Source of the DNA: Candidatus Thiosymbion sp. | GTDB lineage: Bacteria > Pseudomonadota > Gammaproteobacteria > Chromatiales > Chromatiaceae | Assembly: GCA_018435665.1 (NCBI GenBank) | Contig: JAHDND010000011.1 | Coordinates: 1 to 64,000, forward strand | DNA: 64,000 bases | Reading direction: 5' to 3' | Shown here: one piece after another, positions 1 to 9,354 of the stretch | Numbering within the stretch: the stretch's first letter is position 1 | Layout: each line of letters begins with the position of its first letter | Translations under genes and position numbers: made by a program | The notes under the pieces: model-generated | The model's input: the letters and a program-made list of their open reading frames with translations, nothing else | Told to the model about the DNA's origin: nothing | Database searches by the model: none

Positions 1-2
1 GC

Positions 3-119
3 TATAGCGCTAAGGTGAGCCGCCAGGTCCTGCGCTTCTTCAAACATTGCTTTCTCAAACCTGCCTCGCCAGGGCTCTACGAACGCGAGCTAGGGCCAAT
101 GTTGAAGGCTTACCTATGA
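3..119 (+). CDS. C-terminal tail of an unidentified protein (partial)
   Basis: An open frame enters from the left edge and ends at a TGA at 117-119, giving 38 residues rich in basic and aromatic amino acids and ending in LKAYL. It has no internal stop and GC-rich third positions like its neighbours, so it looks like the end of a real gene whose body lies outside the window. The family cannot be recognised from so short a piece. It stops just before the first kinase frame, which has no proper start, so the junction around 105-136 may be a deletion or recombination point. Confidence 0.4.
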   Translation, partial: YSAKVSRQVLRFFKHCFLKPASPGLYERELGPMLKAYL

Positions 120-135
120 CGTTAACCGGACACCG

Positions 136-2955
136 TTGTTTTATTACGAATCCGTGCTGGGCATCAGCCCCTTCCCCTCCCTGGCTGATTTGGCCTATCT
201 GGCCTACTATCCCTTGACCCTGGCAGGTCTCCTCCACTTTGTCCGCCCTCGGGAGGCCCGGACCGAGCGCCTCCAGCACTGGCTCGACCTGGCCATCATC
301 GCCATCGGGGCGGGCACCCTGGTCTGGTATTTCCTCCTCTGGCCGATGGCCCAGGAGAGTCAAACCAGCCTCTTCGAACGCCTCTTGACCCAGGCCTATC
401 CCCTCGGTGACACGGTGTTGCTGGTCGGGGTCACGGCGATCGCGCTCAAGTGGCGGCGCCACCGCAGCGGGGCCCCGATCGCCTGGCTCCTGCTCGGGAT
501 GCTCTTCTTTTTTCTGGGGGATACCCGCTTTGCCCATGAGAACTTCCAGGATACCTATGTCACCGGAGGGTTCACGGATGCCCTCTATCTCCTGTCCTAC
601 AGCCTGATCACCTTCGCGGCTTTTCTGGAATTCCGGACCCGGCCAAGGCCCCTGCCCCGGCTGGGAGTCGAGGCAAAGGGGCCGGATCTGGCCGAATGGG
701 GACTGCTCCTGCTGCCCTACCTGGTCATCGTCGCCGTCCATGGGCTCCTGGTGCCGACCGCCTTCGGTTGGCCCACCGAACCGCAGCAGGGTCCGGGGGA
801 CTCGGTCCTGAGCGGGCTCATCCTGGCGGCGGTGATCATCGTGATGCTGATCATGGTGCGCCAGACGGTGGCGGCCCTGGAAATTGGTCGCCTGCGGGCG
901 GAGCGGGCGAGCCAGGAGAGCGCGGCGCGTTTCGCCTCCCTGGCGCGCCACTCCTCGGACATGATCGCCCTGCTGGGTTCGGACCTGCGCCTGGACTTTG
1001 TCAGCCCCGCCGTTGAGCGCGTCCTGGGCCTGGCCCCAGATAACCTGACCGGCCGATCACTCCTCGATTGGATCCATCCGGATGACCAGCCCCGGGTCAG
1101 GGCCTTCCTGACCGATATGCTGGGACGGGAGGATGTCACCCTGAACAGTGAGTGGCGCATCCGCCATGCCGACGGCACCTGGCGGCACCTCGAGACCCTC
1201 GCCACCAACCTGACCAGGGACCCCAGCTTGCGCGGTGTGCTCCTGAACAGTCGTGACATCACCGACCGCAAGCATTACGAGCGCGAGATCGAGCGGGCGC
1301 GCGCTACCGCCGAGGCGGCGAATCAGGCCAAAAGCGATTTCCTGGCCAACATGAGCCATGAGATCCGCACCCCCATGACCGGCATCATCGGCATGGCGCA
1401 ATTGGCCCTGGCCTGTGATCTGCACCCGCTACCCAGGGACTATGTGCGGAAAATCGAGGTCTCCGCCCGCTCCCTGCTCGGTATCCTCAACGATATCCTG
1501 GATCTGGCCAAGATCGAAGCCGGCAAGCTGGAGATCGAGCAGGCCCCCTTCAATCTGCACCAACTGGTCCACAGGGTACTGAACATTCTTGAGATCTCCG
1601 CCCAGAACAAAGGGCTGTCCCTCAGCGTCGACTATGCCCCTGGCCTGAGCCGGGACTACAAGGGTGACCCCTTGCGCATCACCCAAATCCTGACCAACCT
1701 GCTGAGCAATGCCATCAAGTTCACCGAGGTCGGCTCCGTTCACCTCGGCATCCGCGAGCCCCGGCCGGGGCGCTTGAGCTTCGAGGTCGGTGACACGGGC
1801 ATCGGCATGACCGTCGAAGAACGGGAACACCTCTTTCAGCCCTTCGTCCAGGCCGATACCAGCACGGCCCGTAAATACGGCGGCTCCGGCCTGGGCCTGA
1901 TCATCACCAAGCAATTGGTTGAACTCATGGGAGGGGACATCGAGGTTAGCAGCACGCCCGGACAGGGTAGTTGTTTCCGCGTCGATATCGCCATCCAGCC
2001 TTGCCTCCCACCGGCGTGTGGCCCGGTCAGGACCAGGGAGGAGCTGGTTCAGAAATCCCCGGGCGAGGCCGCCGCCCTGGGGGCTGCGCCCGCCCGGCCC
2101 GGGGACGGGACCCCGCTTGCCCTCGAGCGCCCCAACTTCGGGGGCAAGCGCCTGCTCCTGGTGGAGGACAACGCTATCAATCAGGAGATCATCAAAGGCT
2201 TCCTCCAGGGAACTGGCCTGCGGATCGAGGTTGCGAGTGATGGCCAGCAGGGGGTGGAACTTTTTCAGCGCCTGCCCTGTGACCTGATCCTGATGGACAT
2301 CCAGATGCCGGTCATGGATGGTTACGAGACGGCGCGGCGCATTCGCGCCCTCGACCCCCGGGTCCCGATCATCGCCCTTACCGCCAACGCCTTCCCCGAA
2401 GCCATGGAAAAGAGCCGCCGTGCCGGCATGGATGCGCATCTCATCAAGCCCATGGATCGAGCGCAACTATTGGCCGTCCTGTCAAAGCACTTGGATATGT
2501 CGATGGATACCCGCATGAAAACTCAATACGACAACCCTGATCACCAAGCCCAGTCGGCGGCCTTGCCAGACGATACCGTGGCAAACGTCACCGGGGGGCG
2601 CCATCTCGACTCCCAGCTGGGACTGGCCCTGATGGGTGGCAAGGTGCCACTCTACCATCGGATTTTGGCCGGTTTCATCGCGACCTATGCCAACCTGCGC
2701 CTGGATCTCGACAACCCGGAGGACCGCCGCAACCTGCATAGCCTGAAGGGCTTGAGCGGCAATCTCGGCGCCAGCCGGTTGCAGGAACTGGCGGCGGCCC
2801 TGGAGAAGCAGAACGACCCGGTCCTCCTCGCCAGCTTCCACCAGGAATTGTCCCTGGTGCTCGACGAGATCCGCGCCCTGCTGGGGCCAGAGCAGACGGG
2901 GACACTGGACCGACGGGAGCTGGACCCGGCGACCCCGACCCACGGTAGCCGCTGA
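136..2955 (+). CDS. Hybrid sensor histidine kinase with PAS, REC and HPt domains (N-terminus apparently truncated)
   Basis: This is a BarA-like multi-step phosphorelay kinase at the inner membrane. In order it shows several hydrophobic helices (about residues 10-240), a PAS domain (about 265-380), HisKA with His408 in the motif NMSHEIRTP, an HATPase domain with DTGIGM and GSGLGL boxes, a receiver domain with phospho-acceptor Asp721 in LMDIQMP, and a C-terminal HPt domain with His868 in the HSLKG motif. The input signal cannot be read from the sequence. The frame opens at 106, after a stop at 103-105, and contains no ATG. The drawn start is a TTG without a ribosome binding site, and GTG 154 is an alternative. 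Related 7TM sensor domains usually carry further N-terminal helices, so the gene looks truncated or rearranged. It lies 19 bp upstream of a second kinase and probably shares its transcript. Confidence 0.85.
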   Translation: MFYYESVLGISPFPSLADLAYLAYYPLTLAGLLHFVRPREARTERLQHWLDLAIIAIGAGTLVWYFLLWPMAQESQTSLFERLLTQAYPLGDTVLLVGVTAIALKWRRHRSGAPIAWLLLGMLFFFLGDTRFAHENFQDTYVTGGFTDALYLLSYSLITFAAFLEFRTRPRPLPRLGVEAKGPDLAEWGLLLLPYLVIVAVHGLLVPTAFGWPTEPQQGPGDSVLSGLILAAVIIVMLIMVRQTVAALEIGRLRAERASQESAARFASLARHSSDMIALLGSDLRLDFVSPAVERVLGLAPDNLTGRSLLDWIHPDDQPRVRAFLTDMLGREDVTLNSEWRIRHADGTWRHLETLATNLTRDPSLRGVLLNSRDITDRKHYEREIERARATAEAANQAKSDFLANMSHEIRTPMTGIIGMAQLALACDLHPLPRDYVRKIEVSARSLLGILNDILDLAKIEAGKLEIEQAPFNLHQLVHRVLNILEISAQNKGLSLSVDYAPGLSRDYKGDPLRITQILTNLLSNAIKFTEVGSVHLGIREPRPGRLSFEVGDTGIGMTVEEREHLFQPFVQADTSTARKYGGSGLGLIITKQLVELMGGDIEVSSTPGQGSCFRVDIAIQPCLPPACGPVRTREELVQKSPGEAAALGAAPARPGDGTPLALERPNFGGKRLLLVEDNAINQEIIKGFLQGTGLRIEVASDGQQGVELFQRLPCDLILMDIQMPVMDGYETARRIRALDPRVPIIALTANAFPEAMEKSRRAGMDAHLIKPMDRAQLLAVLSKHLDMSMDTRMKTQYDNPDHQAQSAALPDDTVANVTGGRHLDSQLGLALMGGKVPLYHRILAGFIATYANLRLDLDNPEDRRNLHSLKGLSGNLGASRLQELAAALEKQNDPVLLASFHQELSLVLDEIRALLGPEQTGTLDRRELDPATPTHGSR

Positions 2956-2974
2956 CTGCCACAGGAAGGGAAAA

Positions 2975-4720
2975 TTGGCCAACCCCGACGACCCGGTCGC
3001 CCTTCGGGCGGAGATTGCCCGGCTCCAGGAGCACCTGGCGCGACTCACCCTCGTCCAGCAACAGCTCATCGCGGCGCGCAATCAGCTCGACCAGGAGCTG
3101 GAGCGCTTTGCCGGTATCCAGGCCTATAACACCCGGGCAATCGCCATTCAGGACGCGGACCAATTCGCCGAGGTGACCCTCGAGACGGTGCTGGAGCTGT
3201 TCGAGGTGGAGTTCGCCCTGCTCTGGCCCACGGACCCCCAGGGCCATCCCCGGGAAGCGCCCAGTGCGATGGTTGGTATCCCTGACCAGGGACCGGGACC
3301 GGAACTGGGACTGGGACTGGGCCAGCGGGAGCTGGAGACCTTGATGCACTCCGCGCGCTGTCAGACCAGCTGCGCCGCTCTCTGGCCCGCCGGGGAACTG
3401 GCCGACCTGGGCCTGGCGGGTCTGCATCAACTGGCCCTGCGCGCCTGCACGGGTCCCGCTGGTCCCCCCCTGGCCCTGCTCATTGCCGGGATCAGCGAGG
3501 CCGGCGCCGATTTTTACCCCGGACTCGGCCCGGGGCATCGGGAATCCCTGGCCGTTTTCGCCCAGCAAGTCGGCGCCCTGCTCCAGAACCGCGCCGATCA
3601 GGCGGTGATCCTGGAACAGATGTCGCGACTCGGGACGGAGCAGGCCCAACTGCTGGTGGCGCTGGAACGAGCGGAGGCCGCCGACCGCGCCAAGGGCGAG
3701 TTTCTGGCCAACATGAGCCACGAAATCCGCACGCCGCTGCACGGCATCCTCGGCATGACCCATCTGGCCCTGGGCTTGGCCCGGGACCCGCGGCAACAGG
3801 ACTATCTGCGCAAGGTCGATGGCGCCGCCAAGTCCCTCCTTGGCATCCTCAACGACCTGCTGGATTTCTCCCGGCTCGAGGCCGGCAGTCTGGCGATCCA
3901 GCGGACGACCTTCGACCTGCGCGGACTGGTCGCCAAGGCCATGCACCTGGTGGAGATCGAGGCCCAGCACAAGGGCCTGGCGCTGAGCCACGAGGTCGAG
4001 CCCGACCTCGAGCGCTACTTTTTCGCCGACCCCCGGCGCATCACTCAGGTCCTGATCAATTTGCTGAGCAATGCGGTTAAGTTCACCGCCGCCGGGTCCG
4101 TCAGCCTCCTCGTCCACCGGCCCGCCCCCGGTCGCTTGCGTTTCACGGTCCGGGATACGGGCATCGGCATCAGTCCCTCCCGGCAGCGGGAGATTTTCGA
4201 CGCCTTCACCCAAGTGGAGGGCGGGACCAGACGCCGCTTTGGCGGTCTCGGGCTGGGCCTGACAATCTGCCGGCAACTGGCCGAACTGATGGGCGGTGAC
4301 ATCGAGGTCGACAGCACCCCGGGGCATGGGAGCTGTTTCAGCTTCGAGATCGAGGCCCCGCCTGGCGTCCGGGCGGAGGAAATGGCGGTGACGGAGGCCG
4401 AGACCGCGCTGGAGGCGATCTCCGCCATTCCCCTGCCGCGCCAAGGCCCCGCCGCCAGCCCCCCGGCGCTTTCCGCTGCGCCCCTGACCGACCCGTGCCC
4501 CAAGACCGCCGCCAACCCGGAAACCATCGCCATCCTGTTCCGGGAATTGCACCACCAGGCCGGGGCCGGTAACTCCCGCAAATGCCGGGAGGCCATCGAC
4601 GGGCTCGCCGCGCTGGACCTCCCCGCCTACCAGACGGCCCTGCTCGACCAGGCCCGGCGCCTCTTGGAGCTGCGCAACTACCCGGAGCTGCGCAAACTGC
4701 CCCTTGCCGACCCGAGCTGA
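2975..4720 (+). CDS. Soluble sensor histidine kinase with N-terminal coiled coil and GAF-like region
   Basis: A 581-residue kinase with no predicted membrane segment. Residues 1-45 form a Leu/Gln-rich coiled coil, about 50-210 resemble a divergent GAF-type sensor region, HisKA has His249 in NMSHEIRTP, and the HATPase domain carries the N box (NLLSNAVKF), DTGIGI and GLGLGL. A Pro/Ala-rich linker leads to a helical tail of about 65 residues that may be an HPt-like remnant, although no HxxKG motif is present. No receiver domain follows. The TTG start at 2975 is supported by a strong AGGAAGGG sequence a few bases upstream. The gene is co-directional with the preceding hybrid kinase, 19 bp apart. 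It may feed phosphate into that kinase's REC-HPt, which is inference. Confidence 0.82.
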   Translation: MANPDDPVALRAEIARLQEHLARLTLVQQQLIAARNQLDQELERFAGIQAYNTRAIAIQDADQFAEVTLETVLELFEVEFALLWPTDPQGHPREAPSAMVGIPDQGPGPELGLGLGQRELETLMHSARCQTSCAALWPAGELADLGLAGLHQLALRACTGPAGPPLALLIAGISEAGADFYPGLGPGHRESLAVFAQQVGALLQNRADQAVILEQMSRLGTEQAQLLVALERAEAADRAKGEFLANMSHEIRTPLHGILGMTHLALGLARDPRQQDYLRKVDGAAKSLLGILNDLLDFSRLEAGSLAIQRTTFDLRGLVAKAMHLVEIEAQHKGLALSHEVEPDLERYFFADPRRITQVLINLLSNAVKFTAAGSVSLLVHRPAPGRLRFTVRDTGIGISPSRQREIFDAFTQVEGGTRRRFGGLGLGLTICRQLAELMGGDIEVDSTPGHGSCFSFEIEAPPGVRAEEMAVTEAETALEAISAIPLPRQGPAASPPALSAAPLTDPCPKTAANPETIAILFRELHHQAGAGNSRKCREAIDGLAALDLPAYQTALLDQARRLLELRNYPELRKLPLADPS

Positions 4721-4721
4721 T

Positions 4722-4816
4722 CCGGTCCGGCAATCATCGGGCCTGCAATCGTCCGGTCCAGCAACTATCCGGGCCTGCAATCATCCAGGCCAGCAATCGT
4801 CCGGCCCTGAAATTAT
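4722..4816. repeat. Imperfect 16-bp tandem repeat, six units
   Basis: Starting directly after the kinase stop codon, six units of 15-16 bp run head to tail with the approximate consensus CCGGNCCNGCAATCNT. A partial seventh unit begins at 4817. The array sits between the kinase and a small membrane protein gene. It has no spacers, so it is a simple tandem repeat and not a CRISPR array. Confidence 0.75.
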
Positions 4817-4839
4817 CCGGATCGTCCTTGCGGATAACC

Positions 4840-4865
4840 GATAAGAGTATTAGTATTTACTTATC
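4840..4865. promoter_or_regulatory. Palindromic AT-rich element upstream of the small membrane protein gene
   Basis: GATAAG at 4840-4845 and CTTATC at 4860-4865 form an inverted repeat around a 14-bp AT-rich centre, 22 bp upstream of the ATG at 4888. Its position suits an operator or promoter for that gene. No regulator can be named from the sequence. Confidence 0.35.
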
Positions 4866-4887
4866 TACTCTTCATCGGAGACAGCCC

Positions 4888-5127
4888 ATGCTCACTTGCC
4901 AACGCCTCCGCGCAGCGGTGTTCCTCTCCGCCTTCCTGCTCATCGTCGGTCTGGTCCTGGAATTCACCGGCCGCACCCTCGCCTTCCCCGCCCCGGTGAT
5001 GGGCTTGGCCCTGTTCTCGGGGCTGGCGGCCCTGGCCCTTCTGGCCGTGACCTTCGTCACCGCCCTGCTGCCGGGAAGCGCCCGGCGCCTGGCCGAATGC
5101 CGCAAAGGGGACCTGTTACCGGGCTAA
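4888..5127 (+). CDS. Small two-helix membrane protein of unknown function
   Basis: A 79-residue protein with two hydrophobic segments (about 10-28 and 35-62) and a basic, Cys-containing tail. The start at ATG 4888 is supported by GGAG at 4877-4880; an apparent longer frame reaching back into the kinase is not credible because it would run through the tandem repeat. The gene is convergent with the NapC-like gene and the two 3' ends overlap by about 12 bp, so opposing transcription may matter. The family is not recognised. A role at the membrane beside the cytochrome cluster is only a guess. Confidence 0.6.
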   Translation: MLTCQRLRAAVFLSAFLLIVGLVLEFTGRTLAFPAPVMGLALFSGLAALALLAVTFVTALLPGSARRLAECRKGDLLPG

Positions 5128-5742
5128 CAATTTCTCCGCCGTGCCCGGCTCCAGGCCAAACTCTTCCTCGATCATCTGGTTCCAGGCCTCTCGCTTGAAG
5201 GTTTCCTCGCTAGGGACCGGGCGGTGGACGAGGTTTTGGTGGCAGTCGATGCAACTCTTACCCGCGGTCTCCTCCCGATGGATGGCCGCGGTGTCGGCGC
5301 GCTTACCCTGAATCGCCTCCATGACATGGCAACGCTGGCAGGTGGCTGACCCAGTGTCCCGGAACCACTGGCGGGTGGCGAAGGCTGCATCCGGCAGGTG
5401 CAGGGCGTTGACGACCGGATCGTCGTAGTCGGCGCCGAAGAGCTGCTTCCACAGGTCCTTGCCCCCTTTGATGTGATCCCAGGTGGCGGCGAAGACCCCC
5501 TCGGAGACATGGCAGTCGCCACACTCGGCACGCACGCCGGAGACCGGGTTGTAATGGACCGATTTGCGGTACTCGTCCTCCATGTAGGTCATGGAATGAC
5601 AACTGGTGCAGAAGGCGTTGGTGCTGGTGTAGTGGTCGAACTCGATCAGGAAGGTCATGAAGGCCATGCCGCCCAGGCCACCGATGACCAGGGCGATCAG
5701 GATCGGCCGGGTGATGGGAATGGCGGACAGGAGGTTAGCCAT
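5116..5742 (-). CDS. NapC/NirT-family tetrahaem cytochrome c, membrane-anchored quinol dehydrogenase
   Basis: A 208-residue protein with one N-terminal transmembrane helix (about 12-33) and four CxxCH haem sites at residues 45-49, 74-78, 135-139 and 164-168, the layout of NapC/NirT/NrfH proteins. Members of this family take electrons from the quinol pool and pass them to a periplasmic multihaem reductase. The start codon overlaps the end of the upstream octahaem gene by 8 bp, which implies translational coupling and makes that protein the obvious partner. The same pairing is known for HaoC with the reductive HAO of Epsilonproteobacteria. The substrate depends entirely on the partner. Confidence 0.9.
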   Translation of the reverse strand: MANLLSAIPITRPILIALVIGGLGGMAFMTFLIEFDHYTSTNAFCTSCHSMTYMEDEYRKSVHYNPVSGVRAECGDCHVSEGVFAATWDHIKGGKDLWKQLFGADYDDPVVNALHLPDAAFATRQWFRDTGSATCQRCHVMEAIQGKRADTAAIHREETAGKSCIDCHQNLVHRPVPSEETFKREAWNQMIEEEFGLEPGTAEKLLAR

Positions 5743-7390
5743 CGCGCTCGGCCTCCGTGCCTAGACCGGTCTCCGCCGGGGGGGCGGCCACCGGCCCGGT
5801 GCCAGGCGGCTCCCCGGGAGGCTGAGACGACGGCGCACTCGGGGCCGGGGCCGGGGCCGGGGTCGGGTTTGCCGCGGGGTTTTCCACCGCCGGCGTCACC
5901 GCTTCCCGGTCCTGGTCCTGGGGACCGCTTTGGCCTTCCTCCGGCCCGTAGGCGCCACCGAAGCCGAGGATGGGGTTGGTCTGACCGGGATGGCTCAGCC
6001 ACTCATGGCCCGCGTCAGGGGTCAGGTGCCGGTCGAGGATCGCCTGGGCCGCGGCCCCCGCCGCCTGCCGCGCCTCGGGCAGGAACTTGCCGTAGAAATT
6101 CCGGCTGACCAGGTACATACCCTCCCACCAGGCATGGTTGGGACTGGCCATGGAGGCGCCATGACGGGCGCGGGCGCCCTCGTCGTGCCATAGCTCCCAG
6201 TAGGTGAACTCGATGGGCTCGTCGAAGGGCAAGGGGGTCAGGTAACCCCCGGCATAGAGGTCGGCCATGATGCCCTTGGCCGGCACGGCGAACTTGGTAT
6301 CGAAGAGTTCGACCAAGTTGTCGAACTGGCGCATGAAACCCTGGGTGAAGGGCTTGCTATGGCACTCCAGGCACACCAGGCTCATGGCCTCCCGCCGGCG
6401 CTCGGGGGTGACGACGGACTTGACCTTGGCCGGGCTGCCGTCGAGTTTGGTGATCTCCTCGCCCCGCTTGGGGACCGGGTCGCCGGCGGGGATCTCCAGC
6501 TTGCCGCCATCCTCCAGCAGCACCAGGTACTGGCGCTGGGACACGGGGGAGTTGAGGGCCCAGGCATTGCGCATGCCGACGTCATGGGTGGAGGGCAGTT
6601 TGCCGGCGGCGCCCATGTGGCAGGTGGCGCAGGTGGGGGCGGCGGTGTAGTCCTTGCCGGCGACCCACTGGGGGGCGTCCAGGTTCATGCGCTGGCGCTG
6701 GGAGGAAAAGAGCATGCCATGCTTGGAGGCGGCGAAGATCTCGGCGTCCGGGGAATCGGGGCCGGAATGGCAGCGGGCGCAAGCCTCGGGTTCCCGCGCC
6801 TGGGCCTTGGAAAAGAGGTGCCTGCCGTGGCAGGAGGAGCAGGAGCCCTTGGAGCCGTCGGGATTGATCCGGCCGATACCGGAGTTGGGCCAGGTCTCCG
6901 GGTCCAGGGTACCGTCCCCCTTGACCTTGACCCGGGAGCCATGGCACTGGTCGCAACCGGCGGCCTGGACCGCGGGGCCGGTCAGGTTGGCGGCCATGGC
7001 CGGGATGCGCTCCTTGATCAGGCTGTAGGCCTCGGCATGGACCGAGCCCTGCTGCTCCTTGAACTCGGTCTCGTGGCAGCGGGCGCAATCCTTGGGTGAG
7101 ACGATGGTGGCGATGATCTCCCCCTCATGCTTGATGGCATCCGGCTCCGCCGCCTGGGCCTGATGACAATCCATGCAGTTGACGCCCGCCTTGGCATGGG
7201 CGCTCTCCCGCCACTCCTGCGCCAGGCCGGCGGAGGACTTGGTATGGCAGTTCACGCACCCCTCCCCCGCCGCATGACCCCAGTTGCTGGGGTCGAGGGT
7301 CACCTTGGCCGCCGTCAGGGGGCCGGCCAGGGACATCAACGCCAGCCCGAGGACAATCACCTTCCTCTGCTGCCAGGAGACCTTGGGCAT
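5735..7390 (-). CDS. hao: Octahaem cytochrome c of the hydroxylamine oxidoreductase family, probably reductive type
   Basis: A 551-residue exported protein with a signal peptide (about 1-28) and eight CxxCH sites at residues 45, 72, 102, 146, 184, 204, 254 and 340, spaced as in HAO-family enzymes. The family includes oxidative HAO of nitrifiers and reductive relatives acting on nitrite or hydroxylamine. The overlapping NapC-type quinol dehydrogenase gene points to the reductive direction. The WW-containing stretch near 417-433 has no Tyr immediately before it, so I suspect the P460 cross-link tyrosine is missing, but that needs an alignment. A Pro/Ala-rich tail from about 490 to 551 is unusual. 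A GGAGG sequence lies just upstream of the ATG. Octahaem tetrathionate reductase is unlikely because no CxxCK site is present. Confidence 0.8.
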   Translation of the reverse strand: MPKVSWQQRKVIVLGLALMSLAGPLTAAKVTLDPSNWGHAAGEGCVNCHTKSSAGLAQEWRESAHAKAGVNCMDCHQAQAAEPDAIKHEGEIIATIVSPKDCARCHETEFKEQQGSVHAEAYSLIKERIPAMAANLTGPAVQAAGCDQCHGSRVKVKGDGTLDPETWPNSGIGRINPDGSKGSCSSCHGRHLFSKAQAREPEACARCHSGPDSPDAEIFAASKHGMLFSSQRQRMNLDAPQWVAGKDYTAAPTCATCHMGAAGKLPSTHDVGMRNAWALNSPVSQRQYLVLLEDGGKLEIPAGDPVPKRGEEITKLDGSPAKVKSVVTPERRREAMSLVCLECHSKPFTQGFMRQFDNLVELFDTKFAVPAKGIMADLYAGGYLTPLPFDEPIEFTYWELWHDEGARARHGASMASPNHAWWEGMYLVSRNFYGKFLPEARQAAGAAAQAILDRHLTPDAGHEWLSHPGQTNPILGFGGAYGPEEGQSGPQDQDREAVTPAVENPAANPTPAPAPAPSAPSSQPPGEPPGTGPVAAPPAETGLGTEAERDG

Positions 7391-7496
7391 CCGCGAAACC
7401 TCCTCAAGTGCGACGAAGCGATGTCGTCTCGTTATTGTGCCCAGCGCACCCAGACCGACTGAGCCTTGTTTTCCGGATTATCCTTTGACCAAAACC

Positions 7497-7509
7497 TGAT
7501 TGGCAATCA
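7497..7509. promoter_or_regulatory. Perfect 13-bp palindrome in the divergent promoter of the HAO and pentahaem genes
   Basis: TGATTG-G-CAATCA is a perfect inverted repeat in the AT-rich 263-bp region (7391-7653) between the two divergent cytochrome genes. It resembles an FNR-family half-site pair, but the spacing differs from the TTGAT-N4-ATCAA boxes elsewhere in the window. A second, weaker inverted repeat, ATTAT/ATAAT, lies at 7530-7545. This is the only clear regulatory-looking sequence in that gap. Confidence 0.4.
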
Positions 7510-7653
7510 AATTAGCATTTCGCATATTAATTATATTCAGATAATCAGTACCTTACTAAACTACTTGGTTGACGGGCTGGCCATTGGCGACAAGTATAGA
7601 CAGGAGGCGCGAAAAACCGTCGCCCCCCAGAGAAACGAGGAGACAAAACGACC

Positions 7654-8943
7654 ATGCCATTCCCCACCCGACTCATCCCTGGCGCCGCGGTCACCCTGCT
7701 GTGCGCCCTGAGCGCCAGTTTCGCCTTGGCCAGCGAACCCATCCACCAGGTGTCCGCCGAGGTCTGCAAGAACTGTCACCAGGAAATCTACAAGCAGTGG
7801 AGCGGGTCCATGCATGCCCAATCCTCGGCGATGAAGGATCCCATCCACGCGGCCTTCTACCAGTCGGAGGTGGGTTCGCCCACCGAGGAGGGCCAGGTTG
7901 CCAAGGCCAACAAGAAGTATCCGGTCTGCCTGGGTTGTCATGCCCCCAACGCCGCCCGCGACAAGACCACCAAGCTTGACGCCAAGCCCGCCTACAGCGA
8001 GGGCGTCAACTGCGTCGCGTGCCATACCCTGGCCAAATACAAGGGCATCAACGACGAGGGCGGCAAGCTCCGCCTGGGTATCAGTTCCTACGAACTGGCC
8101 GATAAGATTCAGGCCCCCACTGGCCTGAACCTGGGCCTGCAAAAGCTCACCGCGGGCGATGACCCCTTCGGCGGCGCCAGCGCCGGCGGCGACCAGAAGC
8201 CCAACCCCCACCTGGGTGAACCCGTGGAGTTCGAGGGCCAGAAGATCCCCGGCCTGCCGATGGAGGGCAATCCCAAGCTGATGCGCTCCAACGACGCCTG
8301 CATGGGCTGCCACGACAAGCGCAACAATCCCCATGGCGTCGCCCTGTGCGGCACCGGGGACGAGTATGTGCAATCCCGGACCCAGGTGAACTGCATCTCC
8401 TGCCACATGCCCATCGCCGGCGGCATGGCGGACCACAGCCTCGGCGGCGGCCATGATCAGGCCATGCTGGAGCGTTCCGTCCTCTTCGACCTCAGCGTCA
8501 CCCCCAAAGGGGACAAACTGGCCGTCGACGCCAGCCTGACCAACCAGCAGCCCCACGTCCTGCCCACCGGCGCCCCCTTCCGCAACATCTACCTCAAGGT
8601 CACGGCCTATGACGCCAAGGGCGAGGTCGTTTGGCAGAGCACCAAGGGCCACCCCAGCGAGGATGATCCCCAGGCCTACATGTTCCTGACCCTGGTCAAT
8701 GACGAAGGCAAGCCCGTACCGCCCCCGGAGGCCAAGAAGGCCGGGGCCGACTCCCGTCTCAAGCCCCACGAGACCCGGGTCCTGAGCTACGAGATCCCGG
8801 CCAAGGGCGTCGTCCTGGTCCGCGGCGAGCTCTACTACAACCTACTCTGGCCCTCCCTGGTCAAGAAGTTCACCCAACTGCCCGAGGAACTCAAGCAACC
8901 GGTGCTGATGGCCGAGGCGGAGAAGATGATCGGCACGCCCTAG
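7654..8943 (+). CDS. Periplasmic pentahaem cytochrome c, c554-like
   Basis: A 429-residue protein with a Sec signal peptide (cleavage after about residue 27) and five CxxCH motifs at residues 38, 92, 120, 216 and 247, in an arrangement resembling cytochrome c554-type domains. After the haem part, about 265-400 is a haem-free region predicted to be beta-rich. Cytochrome c554 relays electrons for HAO in nitrifiers, and here the gene is divergent from the HAO-family gene over a shared promoter region, so an electron-transfer partnership is likely. It could instead be an independent multihaem reductase or oxidase, since the haem ligands cannot be assigned from motifs alone. The ATG at 7654 follows a purine-rich GAGGAGAC sequence. 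Confidence 0.78.
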   Translation: MPFPTRLIPGAAVTLLCALSASFALASEPIHQVSAEVCKNCHQEIYKQWSGSMHAQSSAMKDPIHAAFYQSEVGSPTEEGQVAKANKKYPVCLGCHAPNAARDKTTKLDAKPAYSEGVNCVACHTLAKYKGINDEGGKLRLGISSYELADKIQAPTGLNLGLQKLTAGDDPFGGASAGGDQKPNPHLGEPVEFEGQKIPGLPMEGNPKLMRSNDACMGCHDKRNNPHGVALCGTGDEYVQSRTQVNCISCHMPIAGGMADHSLGGGHDQAMLERSVLFDLSVTPKGDKLAVDASLTNQQPHVLPTGAPFRNIYLKVTAYDAKGEVVWQSTKGHPSEDDPQAYMFLTLVNDEGKPVPPPEAKKAGADSRLKPHETRVLSYEIPAKGVVLVRGELYYNLLWPSLVKKFTQLPEELKQPVLMAEAEKMIGTP

Positions 8944-8952
8944 GCAACCCCG

Positions 8953-8981
8953 GGTTCGGCGCGGCAGGCCCGCGCAGAACC
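8953..8981. other. GC-rich hairpin after the pentahaem cytochrome gene
   Basis: GGTTC-G-GCGCGG pairs with CCGCGC-A-GAACC around a 5-nt loop just downstream of the stop codon. There is no T-run, so it is more likely a 3'-end stabilising structure than a terminator on its own. Confidence 0.4.
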
Positions 8982-9000
8982 TGTCAAGGCTCACACCTGG

Positions 9001-9029
9001 CGCCGGGTCTCAACCCGGCGTCACTTTTT
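9001..9029 (+). terminator. Intrinsic terminator downstream of the pentahaem cytochrome gene
   Basis: CGCCGGGT at 9001-9008 and ACCCGGCG at 9013-9020 form a perfect 8-bp stem with a 4-nt loop, followed by TCACTTTTTG. It ends transcription coming from the cytochrome gene before the convergent tautomerase gene. Confidence 0.75.
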
Positions 9030-9038
9030 GCGGGTGGT

Positions 9039-9239
9039 TCAACCCCGCTGGCGTCGCAGGGTCACACTTTCCCCGCCGATGCCCCAGTTATCCGTTTCGA
9101 CCTCGTCGATGACCACCATGCTCGTCGCCGGATTCTTGTCCAGCACCTCGACCAGCAGGTCCGTCACGCCCTTGATCAACCGGGCCTTCTGTTCCGCCGT
9201 CACCCCATCCCGGGTGATTTTGATATTCACATAGGGCAT
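9039..9239 (-). CDS. 4-oxalocrotonate tautomerase family protein
   Basis: A 66-residue protein beginning Met-Pro, so the mature enzyme would start with the catalytic Pro1 of the tautomerase superfamily. The length and the pattern PYVNIKI...VTDLLVEVL fit the small 4-OT-type subunits, which keto-enol tautomerise 2-hydroxydienoates or related acids. AGGAG precedes the ATG at 9239. A longer frame extending upstream to 9434 is rejected because it would lose Pro1. No aromatic meta-cleavage genes are adjacent, so the real substrate is unknown. Confidence 0.85.
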   Translation of the reverse strand: MPYVNIKITRDGVTAEQKARLIKGVTDLLVEVLDKNPATSMVVIDEVETDNWGIGGESVTLRRQRG

Positions 9240-9354
9240 GCCCTTTCTCCTCGATCGTCTGGCAATGGATAAAATAACTGACCTCTGATCAGTCCCGCTC
9301 GCTCCGGGCGGGCTTGATCGTCGCCTGCCGCCTGATAGTAAGCCCTGACCGACG

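Noticed and set aside
2675..4780. 701-codon open frame on the minus strand
   Set aside because: Antisense to two histidine kinase genes; low-complexity composition and no family signature.
4722..4816. CRISPR array
   Set aside because: Units are contiguous 15-16 bp repeats without spacers, and there are no cas genes.
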